Source: Rhea pennata (Eukaryota > Chordata > Aves > Rheiformes > Rheidae). From it: DNA of 64,000 nt. The position numbers were made by a program, and so were the translations under genes. The DNA is taken from assembly GCF_028389875.1 (NCBI RefSeq), contig NC_084669.1, positions 32,352,567-32,416,566 on the forward strand. Direction: 5' to 3'. Below, piece after piece: positions 12,198 through 23,312 of this stretch; position 1 is the first letter of the stretch, and every line of letters begins with the position of its first letter. Below the pieces are notes generated by a model. That model searched no databases and was not told the origin of the DNA. It was given only the letters and a program-made list of their open reading frames with translations.

Positions 12198-15100
12198 GTA
12201 AGAGCAAACCAGTCACTCCCATTTTCAGCTCTATCCCTATGACACTGGTAACCTCATGCTACCAGTACAAAGTCAAGAACTGCTATATGCCTGCAGAGCT
12301 CTAGCAATGTCCACGGAATTTGCTGAGACAACCCATGTCCTATTTCCAGCTAAAGTGTCCTCCAGTGTTTGTAGCTCTGTCATTCTTTTGCCTGGGAATG
12401 CCCCTCTCAGATAAAGTTCAGATCCACAACTGCATTTCAGGTGGCTTTCTGTGTGCTCATAAGAGACCAGCAGCACAGCTGATACAGAACTGGTGTGCTC
12501 CAAGAGCCAACATCCTTGTCACATGAAGAGCCAGGCTTCACAACTGCGGAGGCACAAAGACCTTGCTACATTCACTGAAAAATACAAGGATTTCCCCTAG
12601 CAAACTAACTGCCCAAGCTGGTTGAACACACACACAGACTTCTTATCTTTTCTTATTAGAAAAACTTTCAATGTACTGCACCCTGAACTTGTTTTCATTA
12701 AATGGTGCTAAAGCTTGCTAAGATCAAAACTGTTTTCCATGTGGAAATTCCACAGATTCTTTACTTCCCCAAAATATCTGCAGTTTTCTGTCAAATCTAG
12801 ATACACAGGTGGCCTAGAATTTATAACAGCACTCCATATTAGGTATCAAAAACTGACCGATCTGCCTGTTTAGGAAGAGATGCACTTCAAGTGGTTTAGT
12901 CAGAATCCTCTTTGGACAGTAACCAACATATACAGATTTTGATGTACAACCTAGCAGAATGGTCATGGAGCAGAGGGTGAGCCAGATGGTTCAGTCCTAA
13001 TGTGTGTTGCACAGAAAGAAATTGGAACATGGCACATGTTATATAATATGACAATGCTCACAAGATAAAACCTGGGAGTTCTCCTAGTTAAAGGGATGTG
13101 AGTGCAGGAAATCTAAGATTTTTAAAAAAATTTTGCTGTGTTTTTCAAGCATAATAGTAAGAAAGAGTTCAATTAGGAAGCAGAAAAGTCCTCAGTTTAG
13201 ACAAATCGTCACAATTAAGTAAGAATCTCAAGAACCTCAGACTTATCCAAACAGGAAAATAGGAGATGACAAGTTCTGGCTTCAATTAAAGGACTTAGCA
13301 CTTGAGAATGTGAAAATGTTCAGGAAAGGCTTAACAGCCCTGCAGTTACACCCTGAAAGCAAGCTAGACCTTTAGGATGACCTAATCTATTCATAATCAA
13401 TAAGCTTGTCTCACCAATGAACAAAAAACTGAAATTCCCGATGTTTAACAGCAGAGTGAGCTAACCAAGGCCAAACATTTCTGTGGCTACACACAGTCCA
13501 TATATACTGAAACAGCAAAAAAAGGCAGAAGCAGAAAAAGAGCAAAGGGGTGAGACAGGAGGCTGGGCATTACTGTAAACAATTAGGAATCAAAAATTGA
13601 CTGAGTAGACTGATGTCCCCCTTGCTAATACATAGCAGCCTCTGTCACGAAAGCAAGTATGGTGGAACTTGCCTGGCTCAAACTGGCATTGACATCTGAT
13701 AATCTTCAGGACTGGATAAAACTATTCTGTTCTATCCACTTCATCTTACCTACATGAAGAGAGATATGCAGGTATATATATATATATAAGGGTAGATACG
13801 CTCTAACAGCTTTCACTGAATCCCAGTCAGGAAATTCTGGTAAAAATGTACCAAATTCCCCAGAGTTAGCCAGTGAGTGCCCATCCAAAAGGCAGTCAGT
13901 TCACCACATTCATCATGCAAAATAACAAGGTAAGAACTGAGATATTAAAGCCTTGATATTCACCTGAAGTGTGTTAAAAACTCAGAAGGAAAAAAATTGC
14001 CTATGATAAGTGGACAAGCTTCTGTTGAACATTTGTGGATTAGAAATAAGCAGAGCAGCTATTCTTCCCACAGCTGAAAATTTCAGACCTTCATTGTCCT
14101 GCTGTGTTAATACACCCAGAAAGAGAGCTGTCATTTCCACCTACAGTGGAGTGAACCACATCAGAATGGCTAGTTACTAGGAGTCTCCAGCAGACCTGAG
14201 TATCCTAAAGCTTTTGCTCTGTTTCTAATCCGTATTTACAGGTACTACTTTGTTCTGGAGGAAGGCAGAGCACCTGCACCTTTCACAGTAACAGTGACCC
14301 CCTGTGATGTTCCGATTGAATGGAGCATATTCATACACAAGGCGTCAGCAAGTTTCCTTGGAAAAGCAGCACATGGTAAGACCTTCAATCTGCTTGAGCA
14401 GGGATGGAGAAAACCTAAGTTATTCATAAGGACATTGTGTCCGTGTGTCATTGTGACATTGTGTGGAAGTTCTCCACACGCTTAAACATTCCATGCTCCC
14501 CTCTCCTCTAAACTCAGCCACAGGCTTAACGGACACCAATCTCCATAGGTGAAATCCTATCCTATGAGAACCCATGGGATTTTGCCATCAACTCAAGTAA
14601 ATTCAAGATTACATGTCAAAAAGTCAAAATCTCAGGATAATATTTAAAAATAACATGGGTTGTTTGGGGTTCCACAAATATGGATAAGCTTTATGAACTT
14701 TCTGTACTGGCCCAATCTCCCCTCTGCAATCTTGCCTTCTCTTGTGACAAAGCTGAAGTGAAACACTACGCATTGGAAAGCATACTGCTTGTACACCCGG
14801 ATCTCCGTGCATAGTGTAAAACCCACCTTCTTCCCGAGGAAATCTTGCTCTACAGCATCCATAGTGCAGGCTTTCCAGTCACCTCAGACTGAGGGAAGAG
14901 CTGTCTCAGCTGTTTCTCTGTGGCCTTGGCCACTTCAACCAGTCATTTTCTGGTTTGCTCTCCACAGTGATACGCAGCACAGTTTAACTCTCTGATTTTC
15001 TAGGAATACCATCTACCACGGCAATAGGAATGGTGCTACCTTTAGCTTAACAGGAAATTCCACTCTCTTTCCTTATTTCTGGAATTAATTTTTCAAAAAT

Positions 15101-17016
15101 CTAAAATCTGGAAGCTGCCATTAACAAGTTCCTACCTATCAGACAGCTATACACAACTGAGGAGTTCAAATAATGTTCTTTGAAACCTTAAATTTTACCT
15201 CTTCATCGGAGACAGTCAGTGGCAAAAAACTAAACCAAAGAAAACTCCTCTCACAGAAAGCGTGAGTGTCCTTGAAGTAAAGTACTGAAAGAGGCAGCCG
15301 TAGGAAGAAGAAAATAGTAAGGATATCATATATCATATAAGTCCAAGCTTTTTTAAAGTTGTGGTTTTATAATAACAGTCTATTTGAAAACAGGAGTTAG
15401 GACCGCAGCCACGCTCAGTGCTCTCTCAAGCTAATTTTGCTCTGAGGACAAGGCCTATGATTCCACCACTGCACTGTTAAAATAAAAAGCTGCCCAGATT
15501 TTCTTTAAATAAATTGCCAATATCAAAAAGAACTTTTAGTTATTATTATTTTCAGGAAGGAAGAAAAGAGGATGTTCCCTGACATACAAACAATAAACCT
15601 TAAGTGATGTGCTGTATTTGAGGCCTATTAAAACAAAAGTTACAAGTCTGCTCTTTGCTTGCAGGTGATCATGGCACCCAAGAGGTCTCAAAATCTCAAA
15701 AGACTTCAAGCATGGCGTCCACAATTTTTAACTATAAAGGAAATTCTGTAGAGACCTATGTCGGTATGTCTTCTTATTTTACTCTTTATATGCTAGAGTT
15801 CTTATCCACTGAGCGAGACACACACATTACTGTGTACTTAACAACAGACACAACATCTGGCCACCTCTATCCAGAACTTCCAGTGGATCCACGAATAGAT
15901 GTTATTGGCGTTGGCCGTACAACAGTAACTCTAGCTTGGAAACACAGTCCTTCTGTCTTGCAACACAGAGAAAACATTCAATACTGTCTTCTAGTTAATG
16001 ACAAACACAACTACAAGAGCTTGTGTGCTGCTGAGACAGCGATTAGATCCTCTGGAATGAAGCTGCCACCTATGTTAGCTTTGTCTCTCTCTCCATACCT
16101 TCTCGAACCCCAGCAGGTAATGATATTATCCAACAGTGAATTAAGCATCATCAACAAAGCCAGCAGTGGGGAAGTCAGGCAGATATGCACGGGCACCAAG
16201 AACACTTACACAGTGCCCAGTCTCAGTCCCAGTACTCAGTATTACTTTGATGTTTTTGTTGTCAATCTCCTCACAAATGCCAGTGCTGCTTACACTGGGA
16301 CATTTGCAAGAACCCTGGAAGAACCAGAACCTAAGATGGTGGAGCTGAAAGATGGGAAGGTGATTCAGGTCGTCCTAGATGGGAAAAAGCAGAAATTCTA
16401 CAGTTTGCAGTACCAGGCGAGGCACAAGAGAATCCATTTCACCTTTCAGTCTTGTCGTGGCCAAGTACAGGTTCACATAACAAAGAACAGTAAAACAGTG
16501 GCATCAGAAAACATTTCAGGACTGAGGTATTTCTCATTGAAGGGAAACCTGCTGGATACATATTTGGTGCAGCTGAGGTCCACAGAGCAGTCTAATTCTT
16601 CTGTGAAAGTTCAGGTGTCCTCCAATTTCCAAAAGCCCTCATTTCCACTTCTTCCAGAGAGCTTAAAAATCAAGTCCTTTAGTAAACTGAGGACCTGCAA
16701 CTCTGTCACCATTGCCTGGCTAGGAACACAAGAGGAGAGCAAATATTGTGTGTATAAGAAAAGGATTGAAGAAGATCAAGTGTGGATGGAACTGCAGAGT
16801 ACAGACAGGTGCGCTGGACCTGAATCTCGGCACAAGTCTGAGAAAGTGTTGTGCAAGTATTTCTATGACATAAACCTCCAGCGAGCTGTCACCACAGAGA
16901 CCATCAAAGGGCTGGATCCAGGAACACTTTACTTGTTTGATGTTTATCTCATCGGGCCATCTGGTATCCCTGTCAGATACCACAGCAAAGTTGTGAAGAC
17001 CAGGAAAAAGTGTTGA
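12022..17016 (+). CDS. NDNFL: NDNF-like secreted fibronectin-III protein (three coding exons, complete)
   Basis: Joined coding segments 12022-12197, 14242-14375 and 15665-17016 give 1,662 nt, a protein of about 553 residues; human NDNF has 568. The product begins with a hydrophobic signal peptide (residues 1-24, likely cut after VRA) and should be secreted. The NDNF-specific N-terminal region covers about 25-170. A first fibronectin-III domain runs about 172-320 (GRTTVTLAW to TGTFART) and a second about 433-549 (KLRTCNSVTIAWLGTQ to YHSKVVKTRK), ending in Cys553. N-glycosylation motifs are N308, N386 and N414. The blocks SEKVLCKYF and TTETIKGL are hallmarks of NDNF. NDNF proteins (Nord in Drosophila) are extracellular modulators of FGF/BMP-type signalling and neuronal growth. 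The sequence is too diverged to be avian NDNF itself, which lies in a different neighbourhood, and BICC1 lies downstream, so I call the NDNF-like paralogue. The family assignment is firm; the paralogue assignment rests on recalled sequence and synteny. Confidence 0.9.
12198..14241 (+). other. NDNFL: NDNF-like intron 1 (between coding exons 1 and 2)
   Basis: This GT-AG intron of 2,044 bases interrupts a codon after its second base. Its donor is GTAAGA and its acceptor CGTATTTACAG. It contains a (TA)n tract at 13773-13789 and otherwise nothing that I recognise. Confidence 0.85.
14242..14375 (+). CDS. NDNFL: NDNF-like coding exon 2
   Basis: It completes codon 59 (Arg) and runs to the first base of codon 104. 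It encodes YYFVLEEGRAPAPFTVTVTP followed by CDVPIEW, matching the NDNF N-terminal domain (in NDNF: YFFVVEEDN, then TVTPCDAPLEW). The acceptor is TTTACAG|G and the donor CATG|GTAAGA. The region after the CDVPIEW block is less conserved. Confidence 0.9.
14376..15664 (+). other. NDNFL: NDNF-like intron 2 (between coding exons 2 and 3)
   Basis: This GT-AG intron of 1,289 bases interrupts a codon after its first base. Its donor is GTAAGACC and its acceptor CTTTGCTTGCAG. No repeat or further exon is evident. Confidence 0.85.
15665..17016 (+). CDS. NDNFL: NDNF-like coding exon 3 (both FN3 domains and C-terminus)
   Basis: This large terminal coding exon of 1,352 bases completes Gly104 and encodes residues 105-553, then TGA at 17014-17016. 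It holds the conserved YKGN and STERDTHITVY blocks, PELPVDPRIDV leading into FN3-1, STQYYFDVFVVN, an inter-FN3 region with ELKDGKVIQV, and FN3-2 with AWLGTQE and LCKYF. An uninterrupted exon of this size, with no stop or frameshift, indicates purifying selection and not a pseudogene. Carrying most of the protein in one exon matches the vertebrate NDNF gene plan. Confidence 0.93.
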
Positions 17017-17054
17017 AGGTTCTTCAAAAGATGTTTTGTAGCAAGTGAACAAAG

Positions 17055-17060
17055 AATAAA
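17055..17060 (+). promoter_or_regulatory. NDNFL: Candidate polyadenylation signal of the NDNF-like gene
   Basis: AATAAA lies 39 bases after the stop codon, which would give a very short 3' UTR of about 60 bases. A second AATAAA at 17838-17843, with flanking T-rich sequence, would give a 3' UTR of about 0.85 kb. I cannot tell which is used, and alternative use of both is plausible. Confidence 0.4.
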
Positions 17061-17079
17061 ATCAAAACCTATGCCAAAT

Positions 17080-20000
17080 CCATGTCAGAGCTGTACAGCT
17101 TAAGATAGCTGAGGCATAAAAGGAAAAAATTTTAAACCCATGAGATTCTAGGGAGGCATCATGTTAGTTGTCTAGATCACTATGCTTACTTTTACACCTT
17201 CTCTCCTGTATAAGTTTTTTTCTCAGCTGTTTCATTCAGATATCAAAAACAGCTGTGAAATGAACCCATGCACTCAAAAATAGAGTACTCACAACGGGAC
17301 TCCTGAGAAATCAATTGGTTACCTAAAATGCATGAGAAATCCAACACAGAAGTGATGGGGAATGCCTCTCAAAGAGCACACATCATTATTTTAGAGTCCC
17401 ACAGAGTTTTCCACTTTGTGTAACTCCATCAGCTAATGAGGAACTTAGAGACCACACAAGTCAAGTTGCCTTCGAGAAACTGGATTTCCCTGCTGCTTGA
17501 ACAGTTTGCTGGGAAGAAAACAAAAAAGCAGTAGAACTGGTATCAGGTTGGTACAGCTTCACAGCTGTAGAGCAGGCTCAAATACTCCTTTCCTCCTTAG
17601 CTGTATGTTTGCTTTGCTCTCAGTTCTACAAACTGTTCTTGATGAGAGACCAAGTTCAAGTCAGGAACTGGTTCTGGATCCAACTTTGCTTCAGCTGTGT
17701 GTGCATAGGAATACAGCACTCTGGTTCTGCCCATTGAGGAAAGGTTTGAGTAAGGAATCTGGTCATTGAAAAGAGGCTTTTTCTTTTATGGTGTCTGATA
17801 TCAAGCCCATGTCTCTCCCTGTGTGACTTCTGAGTGTAATAAACTCATTCTTTACATCCTCAGCCCCGTCTACATCAATGAACGTGTTGCTTTAGGAAAA
17901 AGTAAATGTGGTTTGCTTATTAAGTATCATGGAAAAAGAAATATTTGTAGTAAAAAAACAGACAAACATGTGGGTTTTGTTGTTTTGATTTCCTTGTTTT
18001 TTTTTTAGATGGCACAAGAGAAAAGGCATGAAAAGTATTTGAAAAAAGTAGAAGTCTTCATAAAAACTTATATTCAATTTTAATTATCAGCAGAAAACAC
18101 TTTGCATGTAGGCTCTTGACAGATCTGGAATTTACATATAAAGAGATGTGATAGATTTCACTGACCCAGAAGTTGCCAGAGAAATCTGACCTGCTGTATT
18201 TCTTCTCTGCAATTATATTAACCAAAGATGTAAATTATTAATTCTATTATTGTACATCTCAGTTCATTTGCAATGCAGGATCATTGAGGTTTTGGCTTAC
18301 TTTTAATAATTATTATTATCTCCAAGCACGTTTGGAGGCACCTTGTAAGTCCTATTATGCTAAGCACTTTATATACACAGAGGATTAATTACACAGTCCT
18401 GCTCCAACTTTATAGCATTGTTCTAAAGGAGCAGTTTGCCCAGCCCCTCTGCTGTGTATCCTATACATTAGGAGACTCGTTAATCCCAGAAGAAGCAATT
18501 GTTTTTTCTGGCCCTTTGCATGGGATCAGCTGCAGTATCCTGGCTTTGGCTAGGCATAATATTCCTGCAGGTGCTATTCTGAATTGAGAGCAATGCCATG
18601 GTAGGAGCCATGTGCTGCCTGACCTCCCCCTTCAAGCTCTGCAGGCCTTTTGGCTAATTACAGGGGCTGGCAGCTGCATTGCTTTCTTTCCAAAGCAAGC
18701 CTTCTCTTCATTTTGTTCCTGCCAAAAATAGTCTGAGCTCAAAACGGATGACCCTGCTTACAGCAACAGAGGTCATCTCCACTTGGAAAACTTAATGCTT
18801 TCTCTGTCTTCCTCTTCAATTTTGGGTATTTATATGCTGGATGAACTCACTTGGATGCCCTACAAATGACTGTAGTAACAACCATAATAATAATAATAAT
18901 AGAGCAGGAACAGGAAGATTTATTTAATTGCAGGTACAATACACTGTTAATTCTCTGCCTTAGCCTGTCAGAACATTAACCCTTGTTTTTGCCTTCTATA
19001 TGCAAACGTCACAAAGTGTCACTTGAAGGAGGAAGGCACATTTCTACCCTGCTGGATATCTGTACTTCTACTAAAATACTTCCCCTTCAGCTGACCCAGC
19101 TGAAGACTTCTCAGGTAAACTATAGTTTAGCCGAGAGAGATCTGAGGAGGGAAGGGCTAGCATTGGAGGAGAGTAGAAAGAAGGCTAAGAAGAGCGAGTG
19201 CTGATACATAAGTAAAGGCTGTGGTGTAGTGCTGTGGTGGCTGAGAGTTAATTAGGGAAGGAAGAGGGTGCAGATCTGGAAGTCAGCAAGGATTTTAGAG
19301 GGGCTCAGAATAGACTCAAGGGATTCTCAGCCTTCCAGCTTCACCAGATCCTCTGCACTCTTCCACCTCTCCCTGACCTTTGATGCATGCAGAGGATAGA
19401 GGAGATGGGCTAAGGCAGAGAGCTGAGGGGTACTCTGGCTGTGAGAAAAAGGGAACAGTGACTGCTTCTGCTTCTGTGAGGGCTGACACTAGTCCCCCAC
19501 TCACTGGAAGAGCTGCTACACGACTAAACTACCACAACCCCTCCTTTAGCAAAGGGCCCAGGCACAGGAGGTAGAATTTGGTTGTTAAGCAGAATATGCT
19601 GTTCTGTTAAAATCCATCTCACCTAACATCAGCAGAGCAGGCATCTTGCCCTCAAGGTAGAGGCCCACCTTACTTATGTGTGCAGCCAGCCATGGTCTCT
19701 AACACAGAAGCCAGGAACAGCAGGGAGCATTCCTCTCCATCGATCTTCACACTGTGATTCCTCCTTTGTGCACGAGACAGCAAAAGTGCTGTCAATTCAC
19801 TTATGTCCATCCCTTGTTTATGACATAGCTCTTGGGTATGCTATTTTTTAAGTCAGATATCACTTTATTCATTGCTCTCCTAACAGTGAAGTATCAGAAG
19901 TTTATCCATAACCAAAACAAAGGGTCTGTGTTAAATCATTGGCATTTTCCCTGCTCCTGCCTACTGCTGGTTGCAGAGCTCCTTATCTAAGACACTCAGA

Positions 20001-22000
20001 AGCCCTTCTTTCCCTTTCAAAAATGTTTGGCATCTTTCCATCTTCTCTCCCTCCCATTTAATGAGCACTTGGGTATTTCAATCTGACCATAAACTTTTCC
20101 CAAGTCACATTAGTCTCCTTTCTTTTCTTGATACTTTCTGTTCAGTCTTTCCTGATAAATTTCTAGGGAAGTTCAGTTCCTTCAGTCCAGCCTGTGCTAA
20201 GCTGTCATCAGTGCTTCCCATCCGCTCTCTGTCCTCTCTGATCCTGAGCCATGTAGGAAGTGCACAAACACAGACACCTTCAAGGAGAACATTTCAAGAG
20301 AAATGTTTTGCTTTGGTGGATGACTCAATTTAAGTCCTCAATGGCTTTATCAGGCCAAAAGATTCATCCTAGTGTTCAATGGTGGGTTCCAGCTTTTGTG
20401 CATTTCCAGCTACGGTATCTCAAGTCCTGTCATGCCTGAGGTCATGCATTTCTTCCCAGCATTTTTATGGAATTACCCCATTGCTAAGTCATCACTCCAC
20501 ATGGGAAGTGGGGGTAAAAGGGTACTGAGAAACAGTAAGCACAGGTAACAGTAGAAGCTTCATACCCAAGCTTCATACCCATGTCTCCTCCCCTCAGGGG
20601 AGGGCTGTGTCACAAATCACCACTTAGATTCTGAAAATGAGGAGCAGGAATCTGAAACAGCAAAATAATAAAGCATGGGCCTGTAAGCCACAAATCAATA
20701 CAGCAAGGGGGTCTTCTGTATCACTTTCCAGTATTTCATACAACTGCTGTTGCTAAAAACTTTGAAGTATAACTCAGACAGCAATAATGGCTCATGCAAG
20801 TTATACACTTGGAAAGATAGTGGTACCAAAGACGAAAGGGTTTCTGTCACCGGATTCAAGGACTGATGACATTTATGAGTTAAGTATTAATTGATATTTT
20901 GAGAATCTATTTTGTCATTCCTTTTTCCTCTTGTATTTAACTGCCTATTCCTAAAACTGTATTCACTGTATTTAACTGCCCATTACTATTCATCTCCATT
21001 ACTAAAAAATCCCTAACAAATGTAATTATGCTTCAGAATGGGTCTGGTATTCTCCAAGAAATTGTTCCCTATCTGCTTACAAATCTCTCAGAGATGCAGT
21101 CACAGCTTTGAGCAAAATATCTTTTTTTCAGCTAATGCCTTCCCACTCTGAAGATATTCTTCCAGCTTAAGCAACATGTTAAAAATAGTCTTGCTATTTT
21201 GGCCCCAGGTGCTGGACTGAAATTGAGCTCACTACTTGCTTCCAAAGACAGAGCTGATACATTTGTGTACAGGTATGTACACTGTTCCCATTCTCATTTT
21301 TAAGAATTGTTATTTTTGGTAGGACAGAATTTAAGAACCATTGACACTGCTTTAAAACATCCTGGCCAAACATATCCTTGAGCAAGGCTTAAAATGTAGT
21401 TTAAAGAGCCAGATAGCATTAGCTCTGATGTCAAGCCCAAACCACTGACCCCAAAATGCCAAAGTCTTTCAGGTGCTGTTTAAGCAATTGACGGTCTCTG
21501 GCATTTAGAGAGAAATGGACAACTTGGCAGCTGAACTCACTTAGCACTATTATAAACATACAGTTAAATAGATTATTAGATTTTGGGGGATGCAGGTGAA
21601 CAAAGCAGCACAGTTCCAATTAGTGTTGCCTGTTCTGCATATGCTGAATTAGGAAATCAACACAGCAGTGTAGAGAAGAGGACAGAGAGCTGAAGACATT
21701 CCTGTTGCAAAATACAAGGTATTTGACAGGCAAATCCATCAAGGAATAATAGAAATAGCATTGTGAAAAGCAGCTAAATTTACAAGAAGAGCCAAACAAT
21801 AAGTATGTCACACACCCACATTACATTATTCTGTAAAGAATAATTAAATGTAACTGTGGGATGAGCTCAGAAGATACTGGACTATCTGCTGCTGGTGTGA
21901 GCTGGTGCTGCTCCAGAAGCAGCCCTCTAGCAGCCGATAGTGCCAGGAGACGGCCAAACAGCCCAGGCAGCGCTTGAACCCCTGTGCTGCAGCCAGGCCT
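17080..22000. other. Intergenic DNA downstream of the NDNF-like gene
   Basis: No second gene is recognised. The first 0.8 kb may be 3' UTR if the AATAAA at 17838 is used. An (ATA)n run sits at about 18883-18902. At about 18336-18420 the wording (CTAAGCACTTTATATACACAG) resembles an ancient amniote repeat, but only loosely. The open frame at 19971-20333 is long for this region, but its translation has no domain and no codon pattern I trust. A short direct repeat of GCTTCATACCCA lies near 20557-20582. Confidence 0.55.
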
Positions 22001-22002
22001 GC

Positions 22003-22021
22003 GAGCACGAGAGGGCAGTGT
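22003..22021 (+). promoter_or_regulatory. CTCF-like motif
   Basis: GAGCACGAGAGGGCAGTGT fits the CTCF core pattern CCAC-N-AGRKGGCAGT with a few mismatches. It sits in a locally GC-rich patch (about 21,870-22,020) in the gap between the two genes. A motif match alone is weak evidence for binding. Confidence 0.3.
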
Positions 22022-22477
22022 CATGCTGTATGACAAGTGGAAGGAGCCCATTTGACAAGGCTGACCAGAAGCAAGTATTTCAGCAAATTTAACAAGCTAA
22101 GCATTTTGCTGATAAAATCATTAAAGCAGAATGGAGCAGACAGAAGAAAATCTAAACGGTTTACTAACATCTTTAGCTTTTCAAGTGTTTGAAGATTATT
22201 CTGGATTTTACGTTTAAAACTAAATGGTGTTTTAGAAGAAGTGACAGTCAATGACCAAAAGGAAAACAAAAACAAAAACAGAACGATTTTAACACCTCAA
22301 GGTTCCTAGTGCCTCGGAGAGGTTAAAAACTGCCATCACTGAAGAAAGGGTCAAAGCTCCTATAAAAGAGAGAAAGGCAGAGATGCCAAAGACAGTCACT
22401 AGATTTGATGAGATGACAAGTGGGAAATTTTAGTTTGGGAACAACCTACCCAGCAAGCTGTGATACTAGGCGTTCCC

Positions 22478-22625
22478 CTGAAATCTGTATATTTTCTCCT
22501 CTACTGCTCTTGCCTCAAGGGAAGCTCTCTGGAATGTTACTTCCATTTCTCGTAAAGTGCGATCATCGAAAAGGTTTAGTGAGGCCACTTCTCTCTCCAG
22601 ATAGGAGCAGATTAATCTTGAGAAA
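22478..22625. repeat. Diverged direct repeat of unknown family, copy A
   Basis: About 145 bases align by eye with copy B at about 23167-23312. Shared words include CTGTAT, TACTGCTCTTGC, a GG-AAG-TCTCTG-AATG series, CTC-TAAA, GAAAA-GTTT and GGAGCAGATTA. On the minus strand copy A is open for 65 codons, but copy B has stops in the matching frame, so a shared coding role is not supported. The pair is spaced by about 690 bases. I do not recognise the family; it could be a degraded LTR pair, a tandem duplication, or two insertions of one element. Confidence 0.5.
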
Positions 22626-23166
22626 ACACTCTCTGTGGTAACAGCAATATACTTCTTACGCATGGCAAACTTCGGGATGGGTAGTCAGAAAAGCAAACCC
22701 AAAACTCATGGTAGGAAGAATGCAGGATAAAGCAAAGAGGAGGTCCAACCACACTAGAACGGCAGAAGGAGACTGGAAGAAGGGAGTCTCAAGTCTCTTG
22801 CACGACAGAACAGCACAGGAAGTCCCGATTCCTCAAGGACTGAGAAATACAGTACAAGAGAGCCCCTCCTCTTGGAGGATACGGCAAGGAGCAGGAATGG
22901 ATTCCACATCGCTGACAGGGTGGGAGGCAGGGAACAGGAGTCTCAGTCCTCCTCTGGCTGCCCTTCACTATGTGACAATGCTCTTAGCAGAGACTTACCT
23001 CCCAGCAGAGCTGGATCCCACACCAGCACTCTGGCACATGGGCAGCAGACACTCACTGAGGTTTCTTCACTGATGATATCGGTCAGTGAGTATGAAGCCT
23101 CTGTGAGAAGCACACGATGATCTGCTTACAGGTACTGAGGGTGCTGGGTCATTGACCAAAAGGTCA
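22626..23166. other. Spacer between the two repeat copies
   Basis: A GC-richer stretch of about 540 bases, with open frames on + (22708-23073 and 22872-23120) that show no recognisable domain. If the flanking copies are terminal repeats, this would be the element's interior, but I see no transposase, polymerase or other signature in it. Confidence 0.35.
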
Positions 23167-23312
23167 TCTCTGGAAAACTGTATCCTCTGTTAAATACTGC
23201 TCTTGCTCTGAGGAAGGTTCTCTGCAATGCTGTTCCCCTACCTCATAAACTGATGAAAATGTTTGAACAAGGATAGCCTGCCCCTGAGATTGGAGCAGAT
23301 TAGACCCAGAAG
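23167..23312. repeat. Diverged direct repeat of unknown family, copy B
   Basis: This is the partner of copy A, in the same orientation, with scattered mismatches and small gaps. It is followed by AGGTAAG, a donor-like word that may be coincidence. Confidence 0.5.

Noticed and set aside
18336-18420. Ancient amniote repeat (CTAAGCACTTTATATACACAGAGG...)
   Set aside because: Resembles a known style of ancient LINE/SINE remnant, but the match by eye is too weak to name a family.
19971-20333. Plus-strand open frame of 120 codons as a gene
   Set aside because: The translation is Ser/Phe/Leu-rich with no domain, no convincing splice signals and no promoter; consistent with chance.
22466-22663. Minus-strand open frame (65 codons) as a coding exon
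   Set aside because: It overlaps one copy of a diverged repeat; the second copy has stops in the same frame, no known protein is recognised and the splice signals are weak.
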